Source: Dysgonamonadaceae bacterium (GTDB lineage: Bacteria > Bacteroidota > Bacteroidia > Bacteroidales > Azobacteroidaceae). Taken from it: DNA of 37,445 nt. This document shows, piece by piece, positions 10,401 through 17,529 of this stretch (position 1 is the stretch's first letter; each line of letters opens with the position of its first letter). A program made the translations under genes and the position numbers. The notes beneath the pieces were generated by a model. That model was not told where the DNA came from. It was given only the letters and a program-made list of their open reading frames with translations, and did not search any database. The DNA is taken from NCBI GenBank assembly GCA_031253625.1, contig JAIRVZ010000089.1, positions 1-37,445 of the forward strand. Reading direction: 5' to 3'.

Positions 10401-10539
10401 CTGAAACATCTACAACTGTTCCTGATACGGATTTTGAGTTTTGAGCAGAAACACTCAAACTAATCAACACGCATATAATTAAGGTATATGCCCGTTGAAT
10501 CCCTTTCAAAAGTAGTTTACTCTTCTTTTTCATGTTCAT
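7492..10539 (-). CDS. susC: SusC/RagA-like TonB-dependent outer-membrane transporter
   Basis: A 1015-residue TonB-dependent porin importing alpha-gluco-oligosaccharides. It has a signal peptide (ending VSAQ), then a carboxypeptidase-D-like regulatory domain (VSGTVVDVSGEPTIGASVVV, ~38-110), a TonB-box-like stretch (EELVVIGYGAVRRQDATGAV), the plug domain (~130-240, with IRIRGGASLDASNDPLIVVD and SASATAIYG-type DASATAIYGSRASNG), and a beta-barrel ending in aromatic residues (TFLVGLNINF). No FecR-interacting STN domain is present, in agreement with control by the neighbouring SusR-like protein rather than by a sigma/anti-sigma pair. Length matches B. theta SusC (~1000). Starts at Met1 or Met3 are equally possible. 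First gene of the sus transport operon, preceded by a -7 box and palindromes. Confidence 0.96.
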   Translation of the reverse strand: MNMKKKSKLLLKGIQRAYTLIICVLISLSVSAQNSKSVSGTVVDVSGEPTIGASVVVKGTTIGTVTDLDGNFQLSDVAGNAVLVISYVGYITQEISVSKPSPLKIVLKEDAKLLEELVVIGYGAVRRQDATGAVELLTVKDMNKGPIVTADNLITGRMPGVQVIPNGNPGTGSQIRIRGGASLDASNDPLIVVDGLPLRDASISQINPNDIESFTVLKDASATAIYGSRASNGVILITTKKGGDGKWKFNLDLQTSVITLPWKVEALSQPDFIKAVENFSESSAAMLGWNGKMYNTNWQDQIFENQIGTNANFSAFGKVADFMPARVTIGYNNTPGLLITSGYQRGNASVSLTPTFFNKTLKVEFNANGSFEKYRKADEGAIGTAIFFDPTKPVFVTENGKRDPNGKYLGYFEWGADYGDNDNYSYNNLAPRNPVAMLREVDHTSEVKKLWGNIQFDYSIPFVDGLRAVLNLGLQTEDWNEDSRTNKIAATIQSVNGKNTPLGREWHNNGKSTNQLLDFYLNYNKQLTDAVRLDLTGGYSYQKFNVGSEYNSGDRMMFDNGLLNEEKFKHNTLYTEKVLISFFGRANLSFYEKYLLTLTVRNDHSSMFAPDKRSGVFPSASFAWRAIEESFMKDQDLFSNLKLRLGWGITGQQNLYGDEKVNINRYLPLYGVGTNTNSQYPMGDQFYFPVYPLAYYSDLKWEETTTYNVGLDFGFMKNRLYGSIDAYYKESKDLLAYIQIPAGVNFANQIFMNSGAFSTKGIELGLTYDIISNPKKGAFNWNASYNISLNRLKIIDYPEGLSNERVFVSGGGGGIPIAIFKLNYAPYTYNVFRQVYDEQGNAIEGVFEDLNGDGKIDSKDRYLFHSPNPVANMGLATGMSYKNFDFSMAWRASFGNYIYNQIAAMNSYRQQLNPSGSYLSNIISDKYLAPDDMKRVSDEWIENGSFLKWDNATLGYNFNVKDLGMRVYFSAQNILTITKANVNDPEVAIGGDQAGVVNNLYPRPRTFLVGLNINF

Positions 10540-10571
10540 GATATTTTTGTTAATTAAATATAGAATTTAAG

Positions 10572-10579
10572 CAAAGATA
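10572..10579 (-). promoter_or_regulatory. susC operon -7 promoter box
   Basis: On the minus strand the sequence reads TATCTTTG, a perfect match to the Bacteroidota -7 consensus TAnnTTTG. A TTTG lies upstream at 10595-10598, but the 15-nt spacing is shorter than the usual ~19-20, so the -33 part is doubtful. The predicted start of transcription near 10565 gives a leader of about 25 nt before the susC-like start codon. A positive regulator such as SusR would explain a weak -33 element. Confidence 0.6.
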
Positions 10580-10633
10580 TGCTTGAAGAGAAAACAAAAA
10601 AATATGTCTAATAAAAATCTAAATAGGCAAAAA

Positions 10634-10684
10634 ATTTAAATCATTGGGGATCAATGATTTAAATGTTATTAATAACATTTAAAT
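10634..10684 (-). promoter_or_regulatory. Two overlapping palindromes between susR and susC (terminator and/or operator)
   Basis: Palindrome 1 has 13-bp perfect arms (10634-10646 and 10652-10664) around a 5-nt GGGAT loop and is followed on the minus strand by five T residues, as in an intrinsic terminator. Palindrome 2 is a perfect 28-bp self-complementary sequence at 10657-10684, centred on TTATTAATAA. The two share 10657-10664, so in RNA they cannot both form fully. They start 20 bp after the susR-like stop codon. They may terminate susR transcription, act as regulator binding sites for the susC promoter, or both. Confidence 0.65.
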
Positions 10685-10704
10685 TCTAAGTAAATCCAAG
10701 AAAA

Positions 10705-12369
10705 TTAATTCCCGATTTTCATGATTTGTTCTTCTAACGAATCTTTGAAAAGGGACTTGTGTTTAAGTTTGGAACGGTAAGTATACACCGTTGTAATGGA
10801 GTAACGCAAGAAACCGGCGATTTTCGAACTGTCGTTGATACCCAAACGGATCAAGGCATAAATGCGTAATTCTGTAGTCAACAATTCGCCGGGCTTGACG
10901 GTTTGTTTTTCTTCTTCCGGAAATAATGTGTTAAAATCCTCTATGAAAGTCGGATAGATTCGTAAAAAAGTTTCATCAAAATTGGTATGGAAGTCGTTTA
11001 GTTCCTGTTCGATGTGATTAGTGGATTTGAGTGCTTTGTATAATTCTTCTAATTTTCCCGAACCGGCAATGCGGTTTAAGTTCCGGCGATAATTGTCTAA
11101 TTTTTCTATATAGTTAGAACATAGGTCGATAAATTTCCCTAAATAGGTTTCTTTTATCAAATTGGTTTCAGATAACTTTTGATTTACATTTTCCAAATCG
11201 TAATTAAGAGAATGTAGTTTTCCGTTGGATTCCCGCAAATCTTCGTTCAGTTTACTCAATTTTATATTTGTATGATACAATTCTCTCCGTATTCTGGCGA
11301 TTCGTTTCATTTGCCGGTACACATAAACGATAGCAGCAGCCAAAAATACCGATAAAACACTGACTAACAGTAAATAAGATTTCAACTCTTTTTGTTGATT
11401 CGCTACTTTGTCTTGATAGGCACTATTGATAATCGGAAAAATACGTGTGATTTCATACGTTCGGAAGCGGGAGTTACAGAAAATAGCATCTTCCATTGAA
11501 GATTGAACACATTTGTAGGCGTTATCAATATCGCCTTCTTGATACAATATCAACGCCAATGCCTGTGTGGAAGTGTTTTCCTTAACACCATTTTTGATAT
11601 CGCAAATTGCCGAGATGGCGTAATATTTTTTCTGTAATTCGATATTGCCTTCTTTTTTATAAATACTGGCCAAAATATTGGATAAAATAGCACGCTCGTG
11701 ATCTTCCGACTGAGAATGTGACAGTAGCGAGTACAATATTTCCTTTGCTTCGGAAGTTTGACTCAAATCCGTCAATTTTTCGGCCATCATTATTTGATAC
11801 GATTTGTTTTCTGGCAGAAGAATACTCAACAATGAATCACGATAATTATTGCTTTTTATAAAATACTCATCATTTCTATCCGATTGATATTCTGCATAAT
11901 AACGATATAATCGTTTGTAGGCTTCCAGATAATTTATCAGCATGGTTTCGGGCAGTTGCTCAATTTGGCTCCGGTCGAGGCTTTCCAAAATATGGATAGA
12001 TTCAAAAAACTTGCCGGCTTGCCAATACATATAAGCCAGATTCAATTTCGTTTCGTAAAGGTATTCCACATTTCTCAACTTAGCAGCAATCTCAAGGTTA
12101 TGATTTAGATATTTAATCGCAGAATCTGTTTGATAGGTGCGATATTCGTCATAAAGCCGTCGATTGACGGAGTAATATTGATTTTCCGTCAAATCGGGAA
12201 TTTCAAGCATTTTCTTTACGTCCCGGATACGTTCCTCTTTTTCTTCTGAAAAATAAGCTTTGTGAGTTAAAACAGTATATAATTCGTGAAAAATGGAATC
12301 ATTTTCGGATTTAGCAAACAGATTGTTTGACAAAAACAACAAAACGAAAAGCCAAAAGAACGTTCTCAT
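10705..12369 (-). CDS. susR: SusR-like membrane-anchored TPR/HTH regulator of the starch locus
   Basis: A 554-residue inner-membrane regulator. A signal peptide (ending LFAKS) exports an N-terminal helical TPR-like sensor (~25-320) to the periplasm. A single transmembrane helix (~325-348, SYLLLVSVLSVFLAAAIVYVY) is followed by a heptad-rich coiled coil (KLSKLNEDLRESNGKLHSLN) and, at ~495-542, a C-terminal LuxR/SusR-type helix-turn-helix (TTELRIYALIRLGINDSSKIAGFLRYS, then TTVYTYRSKLKHK). The same layout and size (~540 residues) belong to SusR, which activates sus genes in response to maltose; the C-terminal region resembles the DUF6377 family. It is encoded just upstream of susC on the same strand. 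The role is inferred from architecture plus location. Confidence 0.88.
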   Translation of the reverse strand: MRTFFWLFVLLFLSNNLFAKSENDSIFHELYTVLTHKAYFSEEKEERIRDVKKMLEIPDLTENQYYSVNRRLYDEYRTYQTDSAIKYLNHNLEIAAKLRNVEYLYETKLNLAYMYWQAGKFFESIHILESLDRSQIEQLPETMLINYLEAYKRLYRYYAEYQSDRNDEYFIKSNNYRDSLLSILLPENKSYQIMMAEKLTDLSQTSEAKEILYSLLSHSQSEDHERAILSNILASIYKKEGNIELQKKYYAISAICDIKNGVKENTSTQALALILYQEGDIDNAYKCVQSSMEDAIFCNSRFRTYEITRIFPIINSAYQDKVANQQKELKSYLLLVSVLSVFLAAAIVYVYRQMKRIARIRRELYHTNIKLSKLNEDLRESNGKLHSLNYDLENVNQKLSETNLIKETYLGKFIDLCSNYIEKLDNYRRNLNRIAGSGKLEELYKALKSTNHIEQELNDFHTNFDETFLRIYPTFIEDFNTLFPEEEKQTVKPGELLTTELRIYALIRLGINDSSKIAGFLRYSITTVYTYRSKLKHKSLFKDSLEEQIMKIGN

Positions 12370-12405
12370 AACGAATAATTTATATAAAATTTCTAACTAC
12401 AAGCG

Positions 12406-12413
12406 CAAAGTTA
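12406..12413 (-). promoter_or_regulatory. susR -7 promoter box
   Basis: The minus strand reads TAACTTTG, matching the Bacteroidota -7 consensus, 36 bp upstream of the susR-like start codon. A clear TTTG at the standard distance is absent (nearest CAA/CAAA complements are 16 and 26 nt away), so this is a partial match. Confidence 0.5.
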
Positions 12414-12527
12414 CTTCATTTCACGATACCAACTTAAGACAAAATAATTTGATACGCAAATTATTTTAGTAAAAAGTTGCTAAATATTGCTTTATTTTAG
12501 TCTTTTTGGTGTCTTTTATTTAAAACA

Positions 12528-12560
12528 AAATCCCCTGAAAATGCTTATTTTCAGGGATTT
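12528..12560 (-). terminator. Terminator of the tRNA-Lys transcript
   Basis: A hairpin with 14-bp arms (AAATCCCTGAAAAT paired with ATTTTCAGGGATTT, one bulged C) and a 4-nt loop. On the minus strand it follows the tRNA 3' end by about 35 nt and runs into TTTTGTTTT, so it should end the tRNA transcript before the susR promoter. Confidence 0.8.
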
Positions 12561-12595
12561 GCTGTTTTTTGCTTCGTTTTGAGCTCTTTTGTATG

Positions 12596-12668
12596 TGATC
12601 CACCTGGGGCTCGAACCCAGGACCCCATCCTTAAAAGGGATGTGCTCTACCTGCTGAGCTAGTGAATC
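12596..12668 (-). tRNA. tRNA-Lys (anticodon UUU)
   Basis: The minus strand folds into a full 73-nt cloverleaf. Acceptor GATTCAC pairs with GTGGATC (one G-U), the D stem is GCTC/GAGC, and the anticodon stem CATCC/GGATG encloses the loop CTTTTAA with anticodon TTT. The T stem CTGGG/CCCAG encloses TTCGAGC, and the discriminator base is A. CCA is not encoded (the next bases are CATAC), which is normal for this phylum. Its promoter and terminator are both visible. Confidence 0.96.
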
Positions 12669-12695
12669 ATCCTATATTGCTTTAAAAAGCGAGTG

Positions 12696-12726
12696 CAAAG
12701 GTAAGTTTAAAAATTGGAATTACAAA
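12696..12726 (-). promoter_or_regulatory. tRNA-Lys promoter
   Basis: Minus strand: TTTG at 12726-12723, a 19-nt spacer, then TACCTTTG at 12703-12696. This is a full match to the Bacteroidota housekeeping promoter. Predicted transcription start is near 12689, about 20 nt before the mature tRNA 5' end. It overlaps the divergent dacB promoter. Confidence 0.75.
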
Positions 12727-12742
12727 AAAAATGATAACTTTG
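12714..12742 (+). promoter_or_regulatory. dacB promoter
   Basis: TTG at 12714-12716, an 18-nt spacer and TAACTTTG at 12735-12742. Transcription should start near 12749, giving a leader of about 12 nt. It interleaves with the tRNA-Lys promoter on the other strand, so the two RNA polymerase sites probably exclude each other. Confidence 0.7.
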
Positions 12743-12760
12743 TGAATAAAATATTACATA

Positions 12761-14188
12761 ATGAAAAAAATTAATCTCTTTTGTGTTTTTATTATCGGAT
12801 TGTTTATCAATCTATCTGCGCAAAACACAGCACTTAACACATTTGTTAAATTGCCTAATCTTAAATATGCCGGAATCGGAATCAAAGTTGTCGACCTCGA
12901 AACCGGAAATACTGTTTGCAGCTATAACGAAAATTTATCTCTTTGTCCGGCTTCAACACTCAAACTATTGACTACCGCAAGCGCGTTGGAAATATTAGGA
13001 GACAAATATAAATTTCAAACATCTCTTTATGCCGTAGGAAATGTCAATGAGGCGGGAGTCCTTGACGGATTTCTTTTTATCACCGGAACCGGTGATCCGA
13101 GTTTGGGTTCGGAGCATTTGAATGCCAACAAGGAGGCTTTCTTGAGAGATTGGCTTATCGCGATACAAAGTGCAGGAATAAAGAAAATTACCGGAGGAAT
13201 ACAAATATTGACTAATACCGATTGTTACGAACCGGTTTCTTACAAAGGGATTATAGAAGATGTAGGAAATTATTTTGCTCCTGAAATATATTCCATAAGT
13301 GTTTTTGACAATACCTACCGGGTATATTTGAAGTCGGGAGTTCCGGGAACAACAACGGAAATTAACCGGATAGAGCCGAAAGTAGATTTAATTTTCAACA
13401 ACTGCATAAAAGCTGTTTCTAATAACGCAGACAGTGCTTATATCAGAGGACTGCCTTCTTCTAAAGAGAGATTTCTTTATGGTTCCATACCTTCCGGAAA
13501 AACCGATTTCGTTGTTAAAGGAGCGATACCCAATCCGCCTCTTTTTCTTGCAGAATATTTTCAAAAGTATTTGAATGAAAATGGAATCAAAGTCGAAGGA
13601 AATATCACCGGAACGCAGCGAAAAGCAGAACTCAACGACAAGCTTTTAAAAGTTACCTATTCACATTCTTTACCTGAAATTATCAGGATTACAAACTTCA
13701 AAAGCAATAACCACTTCGCAGAATCCCTTTTCTTTACCATCGGAAAAGAAAAAACAAACGTCTCCGAATGCACTTACATTCCGAGACAAAGTATTTCTTA
13801 CATCAAAGATTTTTGGAAAAGCAAGGGCATTAACACAGCCGGAATTTTCATCTACGATGGCAGCGGATTATCTCCGGCCAATGCCATCACAGCCGGATTG
13901 CTTACCGATTTGCTTGTTTACATGAGCCAAAAAAGCGATTTTTCCCAAACTTTTTACAATTCATTGCCGGAGGCCGGAAAAGAAGGAACTGTATTAAACT
14001 TCATGAGAACCAAGAATCCCAATATAACCGCAAGGGTTAAAAGCGGAAGTATTAGTGATGTGCAATCTTATGCCGGTTATTTGGAAAAAAACGGAAAGAA
14101 ATATGCTTTTTCAATCATCGTGAATAACTTCACAGGCACACGTTCTTCAGTTAGAAATCAGATGGAGAGTTTTCTTCTAAATCTATAA
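12761..14188 (+). CDS. dacB: D-alanyl-D-alanine carboxypeptidase/endopeptidase PBP4 (DacB, S13)
   Basis: A 475-residue periplasmic penicillin-binding protein that trims or cleaves peptidoglycan peptide cross-links. Signal peptide MKKINLFCVFIIGLFINLSA. All three active-site motifs of peptidase family S13 are visible: S65-T-L-K68 in PASTLKLLTTASAL, S315-N-N317 in FKSNNHFAESLF, and K427-S-G429 in ARVKSGSISDVQSYAGYL. The long insertion between the first and second motifs (~residues 95-290) is the characteristic PBP4 feature, and the total length is usual for the family. It is transcribed from its own promoter, divergent from tRNA-Lys. Its last 38 bp overlap the convergent M24 peptidase gene. Confidence 0.95.
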   Translation: MKKINLFCVFIIGLFINLSAQNTALNTFVKLPNLKYAGIGIKVVDLETGNTVCSYNENLSLCPASTLKLLTTASALEILGDKYKFQTSLYAVGNVNEAGVLDGFLFITGTGDPSLGSEHLNANKEAFLRDWLIAIQSAGIKKITGGIQILTNTDCYEPVSYKGIIEDVGNYFAPEIYSISVFDNTYRVYLKSGVPGTTTEINRIEPKVDLIFNNCIKAVSNNADSAYIRGLPSSKERFLYGSIPSGKTDFVVKGAIPNPPLFLAEYFQKYLNENGIKVEGNITGTQRKAELNDKLLKVTYSHSLPEIIRITNFKSNNHFAESLFFTIGKEKTNVSECTYIPRQSISYIKDFWKSKGINTAGIFIYDGSGLSPANAITAGLLTDLLVYMSQKSDFSQTFYNSLPEAGKEGTVLNFMRTKNPNITARVKSGSISDVQSYAGYLEKNGKKYAFSIIVNNFTGTRSSVRNQMESFLLNL

Positions 14189-15347
14189 TCTGTTCTTCGA
14201 AAAGCGTTATTTTTTCTACTCCGGAGTCAGTTACGAGAAAAGTATTTTCAATGCCCACGGCACCTATTGATGGCAGTACAAATTTAGGCTCCAAAGCGAA
14301 TACATTTCCCGGCACTAACAACTCTTTTGAGCGCTCTGTCAAAACAGGAAGCTCGTTGATTTCCAAACCGACACCGTGTCCGACAAATTTGGCTTGTTGT
14401 TTGGTGCCCATGAAATAGTTGGAGAAACCGGCTTTTTCAGCCATTTGCAAAGACAATATATACAATTCGGCACAAGATGTTCCGGGTTTCGATTTTTCAG
14501 CAATGGCATCTTGTATGTCGATTGATAATTGATGAGCGCGATAGGCTATATCCGGAAGTTTTCCGATGGAAAAAGTTCGTGTCATATCGCTGAGGTAAGC
14601 GGTATAATTCCCGACCATATCTATCATGACTGATGTTCTGGGTTTCATAATCGCTCCGTTAGAACCGATTGGCAACGAAGAATCGATTCCTTCTCCTCCC
14701 AAGGCAAAATCGAATGGGGCAGGTACTTCGGCATTTTCTCCGGCCAAAACACTTCCCATGTGAATATCCATATTGTTTCCGAAAGCACGGAAAATGCCAA
14801 TAGAACCCATACTGCGCATCACATATTCTATTTTTGCCTGAAATTCCGCATCCGACATACCGGGAGAATAACAACCTTTGATGCGAGAATAAACTTCGGC
14901 ATGTTTTTTGGCTGAAATCCGAAATTGACCGATTTCCCAGTCTGTTTTTATACTTCTTACTTGTCGCAGTAAAGTTGTTGCATTGCTTGTTTTTTCGGGA
15001 TTGAAAACGGCTTGCAGTCTGACATAATCGTTGTAAGTCAACTGGTCGGCTTCCAGCAAAATATGTTTGGGAATACTTATTCCTTTCGTTTGCAGCCAAG
15101 AAGAAATATCTTCAGGTTTGCGTATATACACTACGTTATCGTTGTTCCAACCAAGAGGTTTGCGAACAAATAAAACGGGTTCTCCCTCTGCGGGCAAATA
15201 AAAATATCCGGTAAAGATTCTTCCCGATAAATAATAAAGATTTACGTTAGAAACGATAATACAGGTATCTGCCCCTATTTCCGACATTTTGGTTTGCAGT
15301 CGCTCCCATCGGGTTTGCAACTCTTTATTAGATAAAAATGTAGTCAT
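14151..15347 (-). CDS. M24 metallopeptidase, Xaa-Pro aminopeptidase-like
   Basis: Cytoplasmic peptidase of family M24B (aminopeptidase P/prolidase type) with an N-terminal creatinase-like domain (~1-150) and a pita-bread catalytic domain. The five metal ligands are visible, numbered from the upstream Met at 15362: D248 (VMIDMVGNY), D259 (LSDMTRTFS), H329 (FVGHGVGLEINELP), E358 (ALEPKFV) and E372 (VGIENTFLV). It would remove N-terminal residues before proline or split Xaa-Pro dipeptides. The upstream Met at 15362 lies only about 3 nt after the predicted transcription start, so the Met at 15347 (MTTFLSNKEL) is preferred. The stop codon lies inside the convergent dacB gene. The exact substrate within M24B is not determined. 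Confidence 0.9.
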   Translation of the reverse strand: MTTFLSNKELQTRWERLQTKMSEIGADTCIIVSNVNLYYLSGRIFTGYFYLPAEGEPVLFVRKPLGWNNDNVVYIRKPEDISSWLQTKGISIPKHILLEADQLTYNDYVRLQAVFNPEKTSNATTLLRQVRSIKTDWEIGQFRISAKKHAEVYSRIKGCYSPGMSDAEFQAKIEYVMRSMGSIGIFRAFGNNMDIHMGSVLAGENAEVPAPFDFALGGEGIDSSLPIGSNGAIMKPRTSVMIDMVGNYTAYLSDMTRTFSIGKLPDIAYRAHQLSIDIQDAIAEKSKPGTSCAELYILSLQMAEKAGFSNYFMGTKQQAKFVGHGVGLEINELPVLTERSKELLVPGNVFALEPKFVLPSIGAVGIENTFLVTDSGVEKITLFEEQIIDLEENSPSDF

Positions 15348-15371
15348 CGTTATTTTTTGCAATTAAGGCTG

Positions 15372-15403
15372 CAAATATACGGCAAACTTGCCCTCTTGCC
15401 AAA
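15372..15403 (-). promoter_or_regulatory. Promoter of the M24 peptidase gene
   Basis: Minus strand: TTTG at 15403-15400, a 20-nt spacer and TATATTTG at 15379-15372. The predicted start near 15365 decides in favour of the downstream start codon (15347) for the peptidase. Confidence 0.7.
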
Positions 15404-15444
15404 AACTTCGATAAAACAAGTCAGGTTTTTTATAAAATAATTGC

Positions 15445-15452
15445 TACTTTTG
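15445..15452 (+). promoter_or_regulatory. Promoter -7 box of the GH97/AraC operon
   Basis: TACTTTTG matches TAnnTTTG and lies 41 bp before the GH97 start codon. No TTTG or TTG is found at the expected distance upstream, which suggests an activator-dependent promoter, in keeping with the AraC-type regulator gene in the same operon. Confidence 0.5.
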
Positions 15453-15493
15453 TTTTTTCATTCTCAATTATCATTGAAAAATAAAAACGACTT

Positions 15494-17491
15494 ATGAAAT
15501 CACATCTATTATCCGCTCTTTTGATTTTTGCTGCTATTGGTTCAACAGCATTTGCACAAAAAGATTGCACATTAAATTCTCCCGACGGGAAAGTAAAAGT
15601 TACAGTATCGATACACAACAATATACAGTATTCGGTAGCACACGAAAACGATATAATGGTTGCCCCGTCTACTATATCCATGACGCTTGGAGACGGAAAA
15701 ACATTCGGTAAAAATTCGCATCTGAAAAAGCAAACCGTGCGGGAAATAAACGAAACGATTCCGGCAGTTATTTACAAGAAAAGACAAATAAGTAACCATT
15801 GCAATGAGGCGGTTTTTGAATTCAAAGAAAATTTCAACTTGGTTTTCAGAGTATATAACGATGGTGCGGCTTACCGGTTTGTATCTACATTGAACAAACC
15901 TTTTGTAATTCAATCGGAAGAGGCCTCTTTTAATTTTCCGGAAAATCCCAACGCTTTTATTCCTTATGTTCGGTTGGAATCGGGAATATATGATTCGTTT
16001 GAATCGCAATTTTACAACTCTTTCGAAAATGTATACGTCCATATTCCATTATCGGAATGGAATGTTAAGCGATTGGCTTTTACTCCGCTTTTAGTCGAAA
16101 GAGCCAATGGAAAAAAAGTGGGCATTGCAGAAGCAGACTTATTAAACTATCCGGGAATGTATTTGCATAAGGCCGAAAAAGGCTTGAAAGGTGTTTTTGC
16201 TCCTTATCCGAAAAAAATCACGCAAGGTGGTCATAATATGTTGCAGGGCGAAGTGCAAAGTCGCGAATCGTTTATTGCCAAGCAAGAAGGCAAATGTAAT
16301 TTTCCTTGGCGAGCCATTATTGTGTCGACTCAAGACGCAGAACTGGCTAATAATGACATGGTTTATCGCTTAGCAACTCCTACCTCAAGAGACGATTTCT
16401 CTTGGATTAAACCCGGAAAAGTAGCATGGGATTGGTGGAACGATTGGAATCTCTACAACGTGGATTTCAATGCCGGCATCAATAACGAAACCTATAAATA
16501 TTACATTGATTTTGCCTCCGATAATAATATTCAATATGTTATTTTAGACGAAGGTTGGTCGGTAAACGGAGCAGCTGATTTATTGCAAATAGTTCCTGAA
16601 ATCGACTTGAAAGAATTAATCGAATATGCCGGTCAAAAAAACGTAGGATTGATTCTTTGGGCGGGTTATTACGCTTTCAATAAAGACATTGAAGGCATTT
16701 GTAAACATTATTCCGAAATGGGAATTAAAGGATTCAAAGTCGATTTCATGGATAGAGACGACCAACCGATGGTGCAGTTTCATGCCGAGGCTGCTCGCAT
16801 TGCCGCCAAATATCATTTGTTGATTAATTTTCATGGTACTTATAAACCTACCGGCTTGCAGCGCACTTTTCCCAACGCGATTAATTATGAGGGAGTATTC
16901 GGATTGGAACAGTTGAAATGGACAGAATCTGTCGACCAGGTAACTTACGACGTTACGATTCCGTTTATCCGGATGATGGCCGGTCCGTTTGATTACACAC
17001 AAGGTGCTATGCGCAACGCTATTAAAATCAACTACCGTCCGGTTTTTTCCGAGGCCATGAGTCAAGGAACCCGCTGCCGTCAATTAGCCGAATATATCAT
17101 ATTCGAATCGCCTCTGAATATGCTTTGCGACAGTCCTTCCAATTACAAGAACGAACAGGAATGTGTCGATTTTATAGCAACCGTTCCAACGATTTGGGAT
17201 AACACCATTGCTTTGAATGGAAAAGTGAGCGAATATGTGAGCATCGCCCGCCAAAAAGGAAACTGCTGGTATGTCGGCTCTTTAACCAACTGGGATTCAC
17301 GCAGTTTGGAATTAGATTTATCGTTTTTAGGAGAAGGTGATTTCTCTGCAGAAGTTTTCAAAGACGGTATCAATGCCAACCGCGCAGCACGGGATTACAA
17401 AAAAGAAACAATCTCTATTCCGGCAAACCGGAAATTAACGATTGACATGGCCTCCGGTGGAGGATTTGTAATGAAGATTATGCCTAAGTAA
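15494..17491 (+). CDS. GH97 alpha-glycosidase, retaining-type active site
   Basis: A 665-residue periplasmic or secreted glycosidase: signal peptide ending STAFAQ, N-terminal beta-supersandwich (~22-270), (beta/alpha)8 barrel (~285-560, starting near VAWDWWNDWNL) and a C-terminal beta domain. GH97 holds inverting alpha-glucosidases such as SusB and retaining enzymes such as the alpha-galactosidase BT1871. This protein has an Asp (D417 in FKVDFMDRDDQ) where the retaining group has its nucleophile, and E472 (GLEQLKW) 55 residues later. As I recall, BT1871 uses D415 and E470, the same spacing. SusB-type enzymes carry a His-Glu base where this one has H447-G448. Length (~662 in BT1871, ~738 in SusB) agrees. 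It should be a retaining exo-acting alpha-glycosidase, perhaps alpha-galactosidase. The AraC-type regulator follows after 38 bp. Confidence 0.92.
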   Translation: MKSHLLSALLIFAAIGSTAFAQKDCTLNSPDGKVKVTVSIHNNIQYSVAHENDIMVAPSTISMTLGDGKTFGKNSHLKKQTVREINETIPAVIYKKRQISNHCNEAVFEFKENFNLVFRVYNDGAAYRFVSTLNKPFVIQSEEASFNFPENPNAFIPYVRLESGIYDSFESQFYNSFENVYVHIPLSEWNVKRLAFTPLLVERANGKKVGIAEADLLNYPGMYLHKAEKGLKGVFAPYPKKITQGGHNMLQGEVQSRESFIAKQEGKCNFPWRAIIVSTQDAELANNDMVYRLATPTSRDDFSWIKPGKVAWDWWNDWNLYNVDFNAGINNETYKYYIDFASDNNIQYVILDEGWSVNGAADLLQIVPEIDLKELIEYAGQKNVGLILWAGYYAFNKDIEGICKHYSEMGIKGFKVDFMDRDDQPMVQFHAEAARIAAKYHLLINFHGTYKPTGLQRTFPNAINYEGVFGLEQLKWTESVDQVTYDVTIPFIRMMAGPFDYTQGAMRNAIKINYRPVFSEAMSQGTRCRQLAEYIIFESPLNMLCDSPSNYKNEQECVDFIATVPTIWDNTIALNGKVSEYVSIARQKGNCWYVGSLTNWDSRSLELDLSFLGEGDFSAEVFKDGINANRAARDYKKETISIPANRKLTIDMASGGGFVMKIMPK

Positions 17492-17529
17492 TATTAACGG
17501 TCGGCATTTATTATACATAAGGATAAAAA

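Noticed and set aside
14659..15099. 146-codon minus-strand frame inside the M24 gene
   Set aside because: It is in another frame of a gene with all metal ligands intact; the encoded sequence is low-complexity and unlike any family.
15494..17491. Naming the GH97 gene susB
   Set aside because: The active-site residues fit the retaining group and it lies outside the susC-F operon.
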